Below are positions 17,675-26,057 of a DNA stretch of 64,000 nt, piece by piece. The number at the start of each line of letters is the position of its first letter. Positions within the stretch are counted from its first letter, which is position 1. The notes under the pieces are model-generated. The model did no database searches. It was not told where the DNA came from and worked only from the letters and a program-made list of their open reading frames with translations. The DNA is taken from positions 62,001-126,000 of the forward strand of contig JASEFH010000002.1 in assembly GCA_030019205.1 (NCBI GenBank). The letters are read 5' to 3'. This DNA is from Methanomicrobiales archaeon. Its GTDB lineage: Archaea; Halobacteriota; Methanomicrobia; Methanomicrobiales; JACTUA01. The position numbers and the translations under genes are program-made.

Positions 17675-19069
17675 CTATATTAAGGATCCGAAGCGGTCCG
17701 GGTCCGCCCCGTCACCCTCCCCGTGTGCATCGTGCATATCGATGCCCTCCGTCGCGTCAGCAGCCCTTCTGCGGCCGAACTTCTCCAGAGTATCCTCGAT
17801 CCGATTGCGAAGCCAGGCTTCGTCGAACTCCGAGGGATACAGGAATCGCACCTCATTGGCGTGGCTCCAGTCCGTCATGGGGGTGTCCCCCATCACGCGG
17901 GAGAAGAGTGGCGTCCCCGGAAGAGGGAGGGGCACGTTGAAGGAGATGGACGAGAGGGGGAGGGGGAGCGCGAGGCTGAACGTGCTCTCGATGGACTCGA
18001 CGCTCTCTCCGGGGTAGCCGACGATGAAGAATCCCGCCGTCTCGATCCCGGCTGCATGGAACAGCCGTGCGGCGGAGATGCCATCCGCGACCGTAGTGCG
18101 CTTCCCCATCAGCTGGAGCGTTTGGTCGCTCCCGGACTCCAGGCCCAGGTATACCCGGACGCAGCCGGCATCCCGCATCTGCTCCGCAAGCTGCCGGTTC
18201 AGCCGATCGACGCGGGACAGACAGGTCCAGGTGATCGGCAGACGCTCATCGATCATCCTTCGGCAGAAAGACAGAAGGAACTCCGTATCCAGGGTGAAGC
18301 AGTCGTCCGCGATCCACAGGCGGTCGTAGCCCAGGGCGAGGATCTGCCGGATCTCCTCGAAAACCCGGTCAAGTGAGGGTTTGCGAAAGAGGTCCCCCCA
18401 GACGGGGCGCGAACAAAAGTCGCAGGAGAAGGGGCAGCCCCGGGTGATCAGGATGCTGGTTGCCCTGCACCCTGCCTTCGTCTGCCAGTGGCGCTGATAC
18501 AGGCTGTGCGGCAGGTCGCTCCGGTCCGGCAGAGGGAGCGTGTCCAGGACAGACACCGGGTGGTGAATGGGCGGCAGGGAGAGAGTGCCGCTCCGGGTGT
18601 GCAGGTAAATCCCGGGGTAGCGCGAGAGCTCCAGGCCTTCCAGGCCCCCCTCCGGAAGGGCGAGGTAGTCCCGGCAGAACTGGGGGAAGGTCACATCCGC
18701 CTCGCCCCGGAAGACCGCATCGAAGCGATCGGCGAACGGCCCAGGATGTACGGTGGGAAGCGGGCCTCCCGCCAGAAAAAGGGCCTCCGGCAGCCGATTC
18801 GCAAGGGCCGACCGCAGCCGGAAGGCCGGTCCGCTCAGGGTGACCATCACAGATATCCCCACGATGGACGGCTTGAAAGCGGCGATGCGTTCCACTGCGT
18901 CCGAAAACGTCTCGAAGGTGCAGTCGAAGATCCGCGTGGGAATCCCGAACTCCCGCAGCTGGCTCGCCAAGGATGCGATGCCGAGCGGCGGGAAGAGCAG
19001 GTCCACGGGATCGTTCTCCCGAAAATAGGGGTAGATCAGGGCAACAGCAGGATCCGCCTTCCGTCTCAT
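17675..19069 (-). CDS. B12-binding-type radical SAM protein
   Basis: 464 residues. N-terminal Rossmann-like domain (about 8-140) of the cobalamin-binding type with LFPPLGIASLASQLR and LAGGPLPTVHP, then the radical SAM core with the cluster motif RGCPFSCDFC (Cys212, Cys216, Cys219). Further core motifs: LWIADDCFTLD, VYLGLESGSDQTLQLMGK, FFIVGYPGES. The classic DxHxxG cobalamin base motif is not apparent, so cobalamin may be held base-off or be missing. Likely a methyltransferase or ring-forming enzyme on an unknown substrate. Its start overlaps the end of the upstream gene by 4 bp, so the two are co-translated. Confidence 0.9.
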   Translation of the reverse strand: MRRKADPAVALIYPYFRENDPVDLLFPPLGIASLASQLREFGIPTRIFDCTFETFSDAVERIAAFKPSIVGISVMVTLSGPAFRLRSALANRLPEALFLAGGPLPTVHPGPFADRFDAVFRGEADVTFPQFCRDYLALPEGGLEGLELSRYPGIYLHTRSGTLSLPPIHHPVSVLDTLPLPDRSDLPHSLYQRHWQTKAGCRATSILITRGCPFSCDFCSRPVWGDLFRKPSLDRVFEEIRQILALGYDRLWIADDCFTLDTEFLLSFCRRMIDERLPITWTCLSRVDRLNRQLAEQMRDAGCVRVYLGLESGSDQTLQLMGKRTTVADGISAARLFHAAGIETAGFFIVGYPGESVESIESTFSLALPLPLSSISFNVPLPLPGTPLFSRVMGDTPMTDWSHANEVRFLYPSEFDEAWLRNRIEDTLEKFGRRRAADATEGIDMHDAHGEGDGADPDRFGSLI

Positions 19070-20058
19070 CCGCGGGATGCCTCCGCGATTTCAATCTCGT
19101 AGCGGATGGCGGGCGCATCCGTCGGAGACTTCCCATCACCGGTCAGCTCGAGGATAAATCCAGCCCACGAACGCTCGTCTGTTTTTTCCCGTCCCCGGAA
19201 GATACGGAACATGGTTCCAGGACCCGGTTGCGCCGCGGTGATCCGGAAGAGGAGCCGGTGTGCGGGATCGTACAGGGCGTCTGTGGGGAATACGCACGGG
19301 ATCCTCTCCCAGGGCGGCGGCGCCTGCAGGGGGCCGGCCCCCCAGGCGGCCGTGAAGTAATTCGCGCTGAGTTCGTTCATCAGGTAAACGGCTGGAGGGG
19401 GCTCCGTGAAGGCATCCACACCGCAGTTCACCACAATCGTCCCTCCCGAGACTCTGTACTCGAAACAGACCTCACCGACAGGACTCACGGGCTGTAAAGA
19501 GGGGTGAATGGAGAATAGGTTCCGGGTGGGAAGAATGCAGGGAAGCATATGGCGCTGGAAGGGTGTGAGCCGCATGTAGAGGTCGGCAGCCCTTTCCAGG
19601 CAGCGCGTGAGAGGATCCATGCATCTCCCGTGGATTCTCCATTCCAAGCAGGTGTCCAGGGTGTCCGTATGAATCCAGTGCTGCGAGTCGATCTGCCTCC
19701 TCCGGATCCGGCGGGAGAAGTAGGTTCTCTCCCCGGTTCGGAAGGAGGGTGCTCCAATCCCCATCCCTTCCCCGGTCAGGCTCGTCCCGTCCGCACTGAC
19801 GAGGAGACCTCGAGAGAGCCCTTCCGAGATGCCCTGTCCCCGGTAGTCCGGATCCGTATAGATCGAAAACGAATGCACTCCAGGTAGAGTATAGCTCAGT
19901 ACCATAAAAACCTGGATCTCCCTGCGCCAATCTGGCGTCGCCTTCCCAACAGAAGATCGTAGAAGGTGCCTGGAACCTGAATCCTGGGTACATGTCGCAA
20001 GGCAGGAAAGTTCCCGATTAAAAAAGATGCGTTTCTGCGGGGCACATGCAGAAAGCAT
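19066..20058 (-). CDS. Unknown protein paired with the radical SAM enzyme
   Basis: About 330 residues, soluble, no signal peptide. One stretch (YTDPDYRGQGISEGLSRGLL, about residues 68-87) is reminiscent of an acetyltransferase acetyl-CoA loop, but the rest does not look like GNAT. Central part is Arg/aromatic-rich; the C-terminal half is beta-rich (ILELTGDGKSPTD). Start uncertain: an ATG at 20088 is possible, but a TATA-like cttttatg (about 20088-20093, minus strand) puts transcription near 20064 and favours ATG 20058. Translationally coupled to the radical SAM gene, so probably its substrate protein, partner or next enzyme. Confidence 0.7.
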   Translation of the reverse strand: MLSACAPQKRIFFNRELSCLATCTQDSGSRHLLRSSVGKATPDWRREIQVFMVLSYTLPGVHSFSIYTDPDYRGQGISEGLSRGLLVSADGTSLTGEGMGIGAPSFRTGERTYFSRRIRRRQIDSQHWIHTDTLDTCLEWRIHGRCMDPLTRCLERAADLYMRLTPFQRHMLPCILPTRNLFSIHPSLQPVSPVGEVCFEYRVSGGTIVVNCGVDAFTEPPPAVYLMNELSANYFTAAWGAGPLQAPPPWERIPCVFPTDALYDPAHRLLFRITAAQPGPGTMFRIFRGREKTDERSWAGFILELTGDGKSPTDAPAIRYEIEIAEASRG

Positions 20059-20099
20059 ATCGGAAACATCTTGAAGGGAGGATTGCATAAAAGTTTGCG

Positions 20100-20483
20100 A
20101 TGCCCCTGTTGCTGGATCTCGAGGAAGCTGTAACTGACCGTATCGATGAAGAGGCGAAAGCAGAAAATATCAGCAGGGAACTCTGGATCCGCCTGGCCAT
20201 CAACCAGAAGCTCAGGACTTTGGGCATGCACGAGCTCCCCGAAAATTCCCCCGATGAACCGCACATGCAACCGGAAGAGATCCAGGTGCTTCGCGAGCAG
20301 GTGAAGAGGCTGCGCACGATCCTCCGGACAAAAGACGATGAAATCCTATGGCTCCGCTGGGAGCTGGAAAAACTCCCGGATCGTCTGGAAGAGCTGGCTC
20401 ATGAATCCTTCTGGGAATGCATCTCCCGATACTCGAGAAAAATTGCGCCTCCATCGGAGAGCGGACAGATCCATTCAGCGTGA
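20100..20483 (+). CDS. Possible ribbon-helix-helix/coiled-coil protein
   Basis: 127 residues. The first 40 residues (LLLDLEEAVTDRIDEEAKAE, then NISRELWIRLAINQKL) look like a ribbon-helix-helix DNA-binding unit of the CopG/Arc kind; residues about 58-105 form a coiled coil (QVLREQVKRLRTILRTKDDE). Transcribed away from the unknown/radical SAM pair with promoters that overlap, so it could regulate them. No firm family. Confidence 0.6.
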   Translation: MPLLLDLEEAVTDRIDEEAKAENISRELWIRLAINQKLRTLGMHELPENSPDEPHMQPEEIQVLREQVKRLRTILRTKDDEILWLRWELEKLPDRLEELAHESFWECISRYSRKIAPPSESGQIHSA

Positions 20484-20986
20484 TGCATGTTGCAGGGATC
20501 CGGCCATTGTTCGAAGGTACCTGGAGTTTGCCGTACGATTTCCGCCTCGGGCAGCTGCATGAGATCAGTATGACCGTTGCCGCCATCCGGTGCTGACCAC
20601 CCGACGGAGTCAGGCCCGATCGTGCAACAGCCGCAATCAGCCTCTGGCCCTCGACGGTTCGGTTGTGGCCTCACGGTGCTCTTGCGTGCAGGATGCACGC
20701 AAGGCGGGTATGGAGCGGAATCAGGCATCTTCAGCGATATCCTGCACATGCTCAACCGTCGGAGGAGGGATGGGCGCTCCGGACAGCGTTGAACGGCTCC
20801 GCCGTGATTCAATCGGAGAGACGGTGGCACGGCAGAAGAGACTCAATCGATCCTGCCGTGCATCCGACCGATGCTGCCCTTCCATCCCGACGGCGGGAGA
20901 AGGCGGGCAATGGAGCTGCTGGATTCCGAAAGGGTGCGATGGGATCGCGGGAGTGGCTGCATGGCTTCTCCGCAGCATACCCGAGG
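20484..20986. other. Gene-free region with a perfect hairpin
   Basis: No supportable gene. The tight hairpin listed at 20681-20703 lies in it. Frames crossing this stretch are Arg/Ser-rich. Confidence 0.45.
20681..20703. repeat. 10-bp inverted repeat with 3-base loop
   Basis: CTTGCGTGCA (20681-20690), GGA, TGCACGCAAG (20694-20703), perfect. Lies between convergent genes at 20483 and 20987, about 200 bp after the first. Confidence 0.65.
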
Positions 20987-21757
20987 TTACCGCCCCGGGT
21001 CCTCCGGCGGAGACCTCCGCACCTGCCCCGGACGGAGCAGGTACAGGCCGTAGAGGCTGAAGACTGCCCCCAAGATCGCGGTCTGGACGAGGGACGAGAG
21101 AGCCTGCGGCGGCACGGCAATGCTTCCCTGGACCAGCAGGCTGTTGAAGTTGATCAGGGCGTGCAGGAGGATGGGCGGCCAGAGACTCCCCGTCCGCACC
21201 ACGAATGCGGCAAAGGTGATGCCGATTCCCACTGCGGCCAGGCTGTCCACGAGGGTGAATACGGGATCCCACAGCCCGCTCAGGGCGTTGAGGAGATGGG
21301 GCAGCCCGAAGAGCAGGGCGGATAGGATGACGGCCAGGTAGAGGCCCACGGGACGGAGCGACCGAAGGATCAGCCCGCGGAAGAACGTCTCCTCGGCAAA
21401 TCCCACGAGGAGCATGAGCACTGCGTACGTGACGATGGTCCACGGATCCGTGACCTCGATGCCCTCCAGAAAGGGCAGGAACGCGGCGACCAGGGGGAGC
21501 AGGTAGATCGGGAGGTGGCGCAGACAGCCCAGGGTCAGGAGCCCGCACTCCTTCCACCATCCAAGGGCAGTGAGGAGGAGAATCGCCACGCCGGAGAGGA
21601 TGAGGTCGGCGGCGAGGAGCTGCCCGAGCGTGGGGAGGCGGAGCAGGATCTGCATGACGCCGGCGAAGACGAGAGTTGTCAGAAAGATAAGCCACAGGAG
21701 GAGCGCCAGTCCGATCGGATTTTCGTTCGCCATCCGATCCAGCCCGAACCACGCCAT
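20987..21757 (-). CDS. CPBP-family intramembrane metalloprotease (CAAX/Abi type)
   Basis: 256 residues from ATG 21757, which follows a ggggagtgag site; longer frames up to 22006 look non-coding. About eight membrane helices. The three catalytic motifs of the family are present: EETFFRG (EExxxR), FGLPHLLN, and HALINFNS near residue 200. These proteins cleave prenylated or membrane peptides; in prokaryotes some give bacteriocin self-immunity. No peptide substrate gene is seen nearby. Confidence 0.92.
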   Translation of the reverse strand: MAWFGLDRMANENPIGLALLLWLIFLTTLVFAGVMQILLRLPTLGQLLAADLILSGVAILLLTALGWWKECGLLTLGCLRHLPIYLLPLVAAFLPFLEGIEVTDPWTIVTYAVLMLLVGFAEETFFRGLILRSLRPVGLYLAVILSALLFGLPHLLNALSGLWDPVFTLVDSLAAVGIGITFAAFVVRTGSLWPPILLHALINFNSLLVQGSIAVPPQALSSLVQTAILGAVFSLYGLYLLRPGQVRRSPPEDPGR

Positions 21758-22233
21758 ACCGACGCTCACTCCCCGTGAACAGTCCTTCTGCCTGCACGCG
21801 GGCATGGGTCTGTTCGCTCTCTCCCCGCGGTGCATCCATGCCGCACGAACCCCGGAGCGGATCGACCCCGAACCCGCTGGAGATTCGCATCTGCCCGTAT
21901 GCGTGCGGACCATAGATAGTTTTGCCATGCGGGCCCGGGAAATTTCTGGATGGTTTGTGCCAGTATGCCTTCCAGATGGTTCCATAAAAAGCCTTTCCGC
22001 CCGCACAGCGCAGGCGGGGCTGAGGTAGGGGCGTGGCCGCGCATCTCCCCAGCCACGGAATGCAGAGGGTCCGGCGGCGGTTCGTGGATCGCCTGCGTGC
22101 CCGGCATTCCCGCTCCCGCTGCGCTCTCGCGGAGGCGGATGTGTCGTCCCCGCCCCTGCGCCTCGATGCGGATTGCGCCGGCGTCGGGTTCAGGAATCCC
22201 GTCCCGCCCGGTCGATCGCTGCATCGGTTGGTA
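21758..22233. other. Gene-free divergent intergenic region
   Basis: Nothing coding that I can support. The open frames here continue from neighbours and read as Arg/Pro-rich peptides. Confidence 0.4.
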
Positions 22234-22248
22234 ATACTTTATTAACCC
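22234..22248 (+). promoter_or_regulatory. TATA box of a leaderless mRNA
   Basis: ctttatta (22237-22244) has its centre 26 bp before the ATG at 22267, the distance from TATA to transcription start in archaea, so the mRNA should begin at or next to the start codon. Confidence 0.65.
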
Positions 22249-22266
22249 CGGTGGCAAGTGGAAATT

Positions 22267-22440
22267 ATGGCAGGGCGAAGACGACGCAGGATCTGCACCC
22301 AGTGCGGCAGTACCACAGACACGGTCTACTCGGATGAAGAGTGGAAAAATATGGGGCAGATGTGTGAAGAATGCTATATCCTTGAGTTCCCCAAGGGGGA
22401 GTATGAGGAGGACGATCTGAGCGGTAACGCGGAGGATTGA
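22267..22440 (+). CDS. Small zinc-ribbon protein
   Basis: 57 residues: basic start (MAGRRRRRI), then CTQCG and CEECY 21-22 residues apart, a typical two-knuckle zinc site, and an acidic tail (GEYEEDD). Probably an RNA- or protein-binding adaptor. Leaderless start supported by TATA spacing; an in-frame GTG at 22258 is less likely. Confidence 0.75.
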   Translation: MAGRRRRRICTQCGSTTDTVYSDEEWKNMGQMCEECYILEFPKGEYEEDDLSGNAED

Positions 22441-22572
22441 GCGGAAGCCGTCTCTGTTCACGAATCCCTCGGCAGCCCGTGGGGGCGGTGCGTGAAAATC
22501 CCGATATGGCTGCTGCCCTGCTCCAATACTCCAATCCTTCTCGAAAAAAAGGTTCTGCCGATCCCCGAACCC

Positions 22573-23154
22573 TCACGCGATCTGCGACGATACTGCCGTT
22601 ATGATGAATGCCGCAAAGAGTATGGCAGCGACGATCGCGATGGCGATGAGAATGAGGATCGGCGCGAGAACGGCAAGGACTGCCCGGGTCGTCGACATCT
22701 CCTGGAGTTCACGGATGCCAAAGACGAAGAGCACCAGGGTATAGAGTGCTGCCAGGAAGTTGACGATGGGTATCCAGCCGAGGATCAGCGAAGGCGTGTA
22801 GCCGTACGCGACTGCCTTGAGGGTCTCGGTGATGCCTCTTCTGCCTCCGAAGAGGTAGACGAAGATGTGAAGGATGACGCCCAGGATGAACAGCCCGATG
22901 ATACCCCCGATGATGGAGGCGATGAAAGCACCAATCAGAAACACACCCGAGCCGAAGGGCATGCCCCCGGGAAATCCCGGTATGGCCGGTTGCGGCATGA
23001 CGGCGGCAACGATGGTGGAGAGAACTGCATAAACGACGAGCAGAATGAGATAGTAGATGAATGCATCCTGGAACGTATCCCCTTTCGCCTTCTGAAAGCT
23101 CTCTACGGGACTCAGGAGGAATCCTTTGATTTTACCGATGATATCGTCCATCAT
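22573..23154 (-). CDS. Yip1-domain membrane protein
   Basis: 193 residues. Begins with the typical Yip1 lead (KIKGFLLSPVESFQKAKGDT) and has about five helices: 30-53, 70-95, 97-118, 130-150 and 160-190. The Yip1/YIPF family is found in many archaea as a small integral membrane protein without known function. Start could be ATG 23154 or the next codon, also ATG. Confidence 0.85.
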   Translation of the reverse strand: MMDDIIGKIKGFLLSPVESFQKAKGDTFQDAFIYYLILLVVYAVLSTIVAAVMPQPAIPGFPGGMPFGSGVFLIGAFIASIIGGIIGLFILGVILHIFVYLFGGRRGITETLKAVAYGYTPSLILGWIPIVNFLAALYTLVLFVFGIRELQEMSTTRAVLAVLAPILILIAIAIVAAILFAAFIITAVSSQIA

Positions 23155-23352
23155 GCGGGATATGTCAGGCGATCAGGATAAATGCTTTTCCATAGCCCCT
23201 TTGCAGGCACTGGTCTAACTGAGCTGCGCTAGGAGGCATTCGACGCAATATAATCGAGATCCAGGGAGTCGCAAAACATGCAGGCATGCAGCACCGAAAA
23301 AATCTTTCACGATACGGTCCCTTGTGCCAGGAATGCCGGGCCGGATCAGGGC

Positions 23353-23369
23353 GGTTCTGGCTCAGAACC
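23353..23369. repeat. 7-bp inverted repeat with 3-base loop
   Basis: GGTTCTG / CAGAACC around GCT (one further C-G pair outside). Lies 65 bp past the stop of the ferritin-like gene on the minus strand, so may be its 3' end structure. Confidence 0.5.
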
Positions 23370-23434
23370 GGCTCCAGCATGCCGCACTGGGATTGGTTCT
23401 GCCGGACAGCAGCCCGGCAGGAGTATCTGCGCCT

Positions 23435-23890
23435 TTACCAGACCTCGGGATAGGCCATGTCGGTGTAGATGTCCTCGAGATGGTTCTTGTGGCCGCGCTC
23501 CATCTTCACCAGCTCCTGGAACATCCGCTTCTGCTCCGGATCGGAGCTCGCGCTGGCGAGCTGGGTGTACATCTGCATCGCGTCCAGTTCTTTTTTCATG
23601 GCGAGCACGAGCCCGTCCAGGGGCTTCATGTCGGGCGAGAGCCTGGGTTCGCCTACCGTCTCTACGACTTTATAGTCTTTCGTCTCCAGAAATGCCAGCT
23701 GGCGAGGCTCCTTTGCTAGAAGCCCCTGGAGGAACTCGCGGTGTTTCGTCTCTTCGCCGGCGAGCTCGTTGAAGAGCTTCTTCAGGTTCTGGTCCTTCAC
23801 CCTTTCAGATACAGTGCGGTAGAAGGAGTAGGACTCTACCTCGCGGTCAATCGCTTTCGAGAGAATATTCCTGTACTCTTCTGCTTTCAT
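23435..23890 (-). CDS. Rubrerythrin-like ferritin-fold protein
   Basis: 151 residues of the four-helix ferritin-like family. Iron ligands visible: E in REVESYSFY, EETKHREF (ExxH), E in ELDAMQMY and ERGHKNHL (ExxH). No rubredoxin tail, so a diiron protein of the erythrin type for peroxide defence or iron handling. A strong ggaggt site is 7 bp before the start, and this site lies in the hairpin at 23898-23914. TATA-like cttatataga (about 23931-23940) is 45 bp upstream. Confidence 0.92.
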   Translation of the reverse strand: MKAEEYRNILSKAIDREVESYSFYRTVSERVKDQNLKKLFNELAGEETKHREFLQGLLAKEPRQLAFLETKDYKVVETVGEPRLSPDMKPLDGLVLAMKKELDAMQMYTQLASASSDPEQKRMFQELVKMERGHKNHLEDIYTDMAYPEVW

Positions 23891-23897
23891 GTGACAT

Positions 23898-23914
23898 ACC
23901 TCCTGTCAGGAGGT
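23898..23914 (-). promoter_or_regulatory. Hairpin covering the ribosome site of the ferritin-like gene
   Basis: acctcct-gtc-aggaggt: read on the minus strand the 3' arm is the ribosome binding site ggaggt itself. A 7-bp stem in the mRNA leader could mask the site, or the sequence may be an operator just after the transcription start. Which of these holds cannot be told by reading. Confidence 0.55.
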
Positions 23915-24295
23915 CTAAAGGCTCAGGATCTATATAAGCGAATCGTGATTCTGAATGGCATGGTGGGTCGGCTATCGTATCCGACCTCGTCGCTTTGAAC
24001 CTGCTCGCGTTGATTGTCGTTATAGAGGGAGGACACCGTTTTCAGATGCCAACGAGATCATCCCGGCGCCGTGTTGACCCGGACCGCCGGATACCGCCCC
24101 GTTTCCCCTGATTAAAGGGCCCGGCCCTATCAGCCTCCAGGTCGGTTATAATAGCAGAGATCGGGGGGATCTGAAACGAGCATTGCAGCAGCGGCACTGT
24201 CGCAGGTAAAGGAACGCCGGCTCCAGGGGGAGGCCGTGGAACCACGAGGAAAATAGTTAGATATTTATAACAATGTGTTGTAAATTTCTAACACA
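23915..24295. other. Divergent intergenic region with two promoters and an operator-like repeat
   Basis: Left part: TATA of the ferritin-like gene (about 23931-23940). Right part: TATA-like agatatttataaca (24260-24271) and inverted repeat 24274-24295 in front of the ABC export operon. Nothing coding in between. Confidence 0.5.
24274..24295. promoter_or_regulatory. Operator-like inverted repeat before the ABC export operon
   Basis: TGTGTT (24274-24279) and AACACA (24290-24295) separated by 10 bp, embedded in two copies of acaatgtg. It lies immediately after the TATA element and just before the ATG at 24296, so a bound protein would block initiation. The XRE regulator at the end of the operon is the obvious candidate. 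Confidence 0.6.
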
Positions 24296-24721
24296 ATGTG
24301 GCATGGATCTAACATCGGGCCTGGCACAATGGAACGGCGATACGCCCTCTGGTTCATCTGGGGGCTGGGGCTGCTCGCCATCGGCATTCTGGGAACGCTG
24401 ATCTTTCCCCGCGGTCTCGGCGAAGGGAGCACTGCCATCCTGATCACCTCCGGCATCGTCGTACTGGTCGCTACGTCCGCCAAGCTGCTGCGGTGCGGTG
24501 AGGGGCCGCAGCAGGACGAGCGGACGCGGAGAATCGGGGCCTGGGGGCTCTCCTACTCCTGGTTCACCACGTTTCTGCTCCTGTTCGTCCTCTTCTGGAT
24601 CGATTACCTGGAGCTGATCCGCCTGGAAACCCAGGCGGTGCTGCTCGTGCTGGTGTTGACGATGGCGCTCTCCGCACGCCTATTCCAGTGGCACTTCTTC
24701 CGCCGGGGGGACGTGGAATGA
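24296..24721 (+). CDS. Small membrane protein (DUF2178-like), first of a duplicated pair
   Basis: 141 residues, four hydrophobic segments (two near 19-38 and 45-63, two near 90-112 and 115-135) with a charged loop DERTRRIG between the pairs, ending LFQWHFFRRGDVE. The protein at 24718-25128 has the same plan, the loop DEWTRKI and nearly the same ending. A similar layout is known in DUF2178 proteins, found beside ABC exporters and XRE regulators in archaea. The start could also be the ATG 33 bp further on. Overlaps the next gene by 4 bp. Confidence 0.75.
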   Translation: MWHGSNIGPGTMERRYALWFIWGLGLLAIGILGTLIFPRGLGEGSTAILITSGIVVLVATSAKLLRCGEGPQQDERTRRIGAWGLSYSWFTTFLLLFVLFWIDYLELIRLETQAVLLVLVLTMALSARLFQWHFFRRGDVE

Positions 24722-25128
24722 GCGCGGGAATGGTCAGCGTTGGGAACCGGTATGCGGTACAGACGCTCATCGGTCTCGCGGTTCTCCTCACCGGCGTCGT
24801 CACCCCTCTCCTCTGGCCTACGGCATCTCCCTGGATATCGCTCTTCCTGATGCTCGCCGGTATTGGCTTTTGCCTCACGGGTCTCGTGATGCTCTGGAAA
24901 CCGCCAAAGGAGCCTGTACATGACGAGTGGACACGGAAAATACGTGCATACGCGTTCTCGTATGCCTGGATGGTCACCTTCTTCATGATAATCGGTCTGT
25001 ATGTGGTCCAAAAAATCCAACTCGTCCTCCTCACGGCTGAAGAGACGCTTGTCGTGCTCTTCTTCGCCACGACGCTGAGTGGAGGGGTGCTCCAGTGGCA
25101 CTTCGTTCGCCGGGGGGACGTGGAATGA
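24718..25128 (+). CDS. Small membrane protein (DUF2178-like), second of the pair
   Basis: 136 residues, four hydrophobic segments, central loop DEWTRKIRAYAFSYAW matching DERTRRIGAWGLSYSW of the upstream copy, and the same GDVE end. Start ATG overlaps the stop of the upstream gene (ATGA) and its own stop overlaps the next start in the same way, so the five genes form one tightly coupled unit. Function of the family is unknown; a sensor or subunit of the exporter is possible. Confidence 0.75.
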   Translation: MSAGMVSVGNRYAVQTLIGLAVLLTGVVTPLLWPTASPWISLFLMLAGIGFCLTGLVMLWKPPKEPVHDEWTRKIRAYAFSYAWMVTFFMIIGLYVVQKIQLVLLTAEETLVVLFFATTLSGGVLQWHFVRRGDVE

Positions 25129-26057
25129 GCGTGATCGAGGTGCAGGACCTGACGAAGGCCTTTGGAGGCAAACGGGTCCTGAACGGTCTCCGCTTCAGCG
25201 TCGAGAGGGGCGATGTATTCGGCTTCCTGGGCCCCAACGGCGCCGGAAAGACCACCACGATGCGCATCCTGCTCGGGCTCCTCTCGCCGACCGCAGGCGT
25301 TGCCCGCGTCCTGGGCGCCCGGCTCGCGGATAACGGCGAGCTCCGGAAGCGAGTGGGCGTGCTTCTCGAGAACAACGGGTTGTACGACCGCCTCTCCGCG
25401 TACGAGAACCTGGAGTACTACGCCGGGCTCTACGGCGTGGACAGACCCGGGAGGCGGATCGAGGAGATGCTGGAGTTCACCGCCCTTTCCGATCGCAGCA
25501 CCGACATGGTGGGCACGTTCTCCGCTGGGATGAAGCGGAAACTGGGGCTCGCCCGGGCGATCATCCACGAGCCCGAGATCCTCTTTCTGGACGAACCCAC
25601 CTCCGGGCTCGATCCCGAGGCGCAGATCCTGGTGCGGGAACTCATCCTCCGCCTCTCGAAGCAGGAGAATATGACCGTGTTCATGAGCTCCCACAACCTC
25701 GACGAGGTCCAGCGGGTCTGCTCCCGGGTCGCGATCCTCCAGGGCGGAACCATCCAGGCGTTCGACACGATGGACAACCTGCAGGCCCGTTCGGGACTCC
25801 CGCAGTTCGAGATCCGGCTCGCCGATCCCGCACAGCTCCCGCAGGCCCTGCAGCTCCTGGAACGGATGCCGCAGGTGGAGAAGATCTGGAGTGCGGACGG
25901 GCGTGTGCTGCTGGCGCTCGCCCCCGGCGCGGCCTCGGCGCCACTGCTTGCGGCCCTGATCGGGCAGGGGATCGGTGTGGAGGAGGCGCGAAGGGTCGCC
26001 CGCACGCTCGAAGAGATCTACCTCGGCGTGGTGCAGCAGGGCGAGGTGTCCCCATGA
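25125..26057 (+). CDS. ABC exporter ATP-binding protein
   Basis: 310 residues of the ABC-2 exporter ATPase type (CcmA/drug or bacteriocin export). Walker A GPNGAGKTTT near residue 40, signature FSAGMKRKLGLARAI about 131-145, Walker B EILFLDEPTSGLDP about 148-161, switch histidine in SSHNLDEV. The extra C-terminal 80 residues are typical of this group. Start ATG overlaps the upstream stop by 4 bp. Confidence 0.95.
   Translation: MSVIEVQDLTKAFGGKRVLNGLRFSVERGDVFGFLGPNGAGKTTTMRILLGLLSPTAGVARVLGARLADNGELRKRVGVLLENNGLYDRLSAYENLEYYAGLYGVDRPGRRIEEMLEFTALSDRSTDMVGTFSAGMKRKLGLARAIIHEPEILFLDEPTSGLDPEAQILVRELILRLSKQENMTVFMSSHNLDEVQRVCSRVAILQGGTIQAFDTMDNLQARSGLPQFEIRLADPAQLPQALQLLERMPQVEKIWSADGRVLLALAPGAASAPLLAALIGQGIGVEEARRVARTLEEIYLGVVQQGEVSP

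Noticed and set aside
22258-22266. Upstream GTG as start of the zinc-ribbon gene
   Set aside because: TATA spacing of 26 bp to ATG 22267 fits better with a leaderless start.
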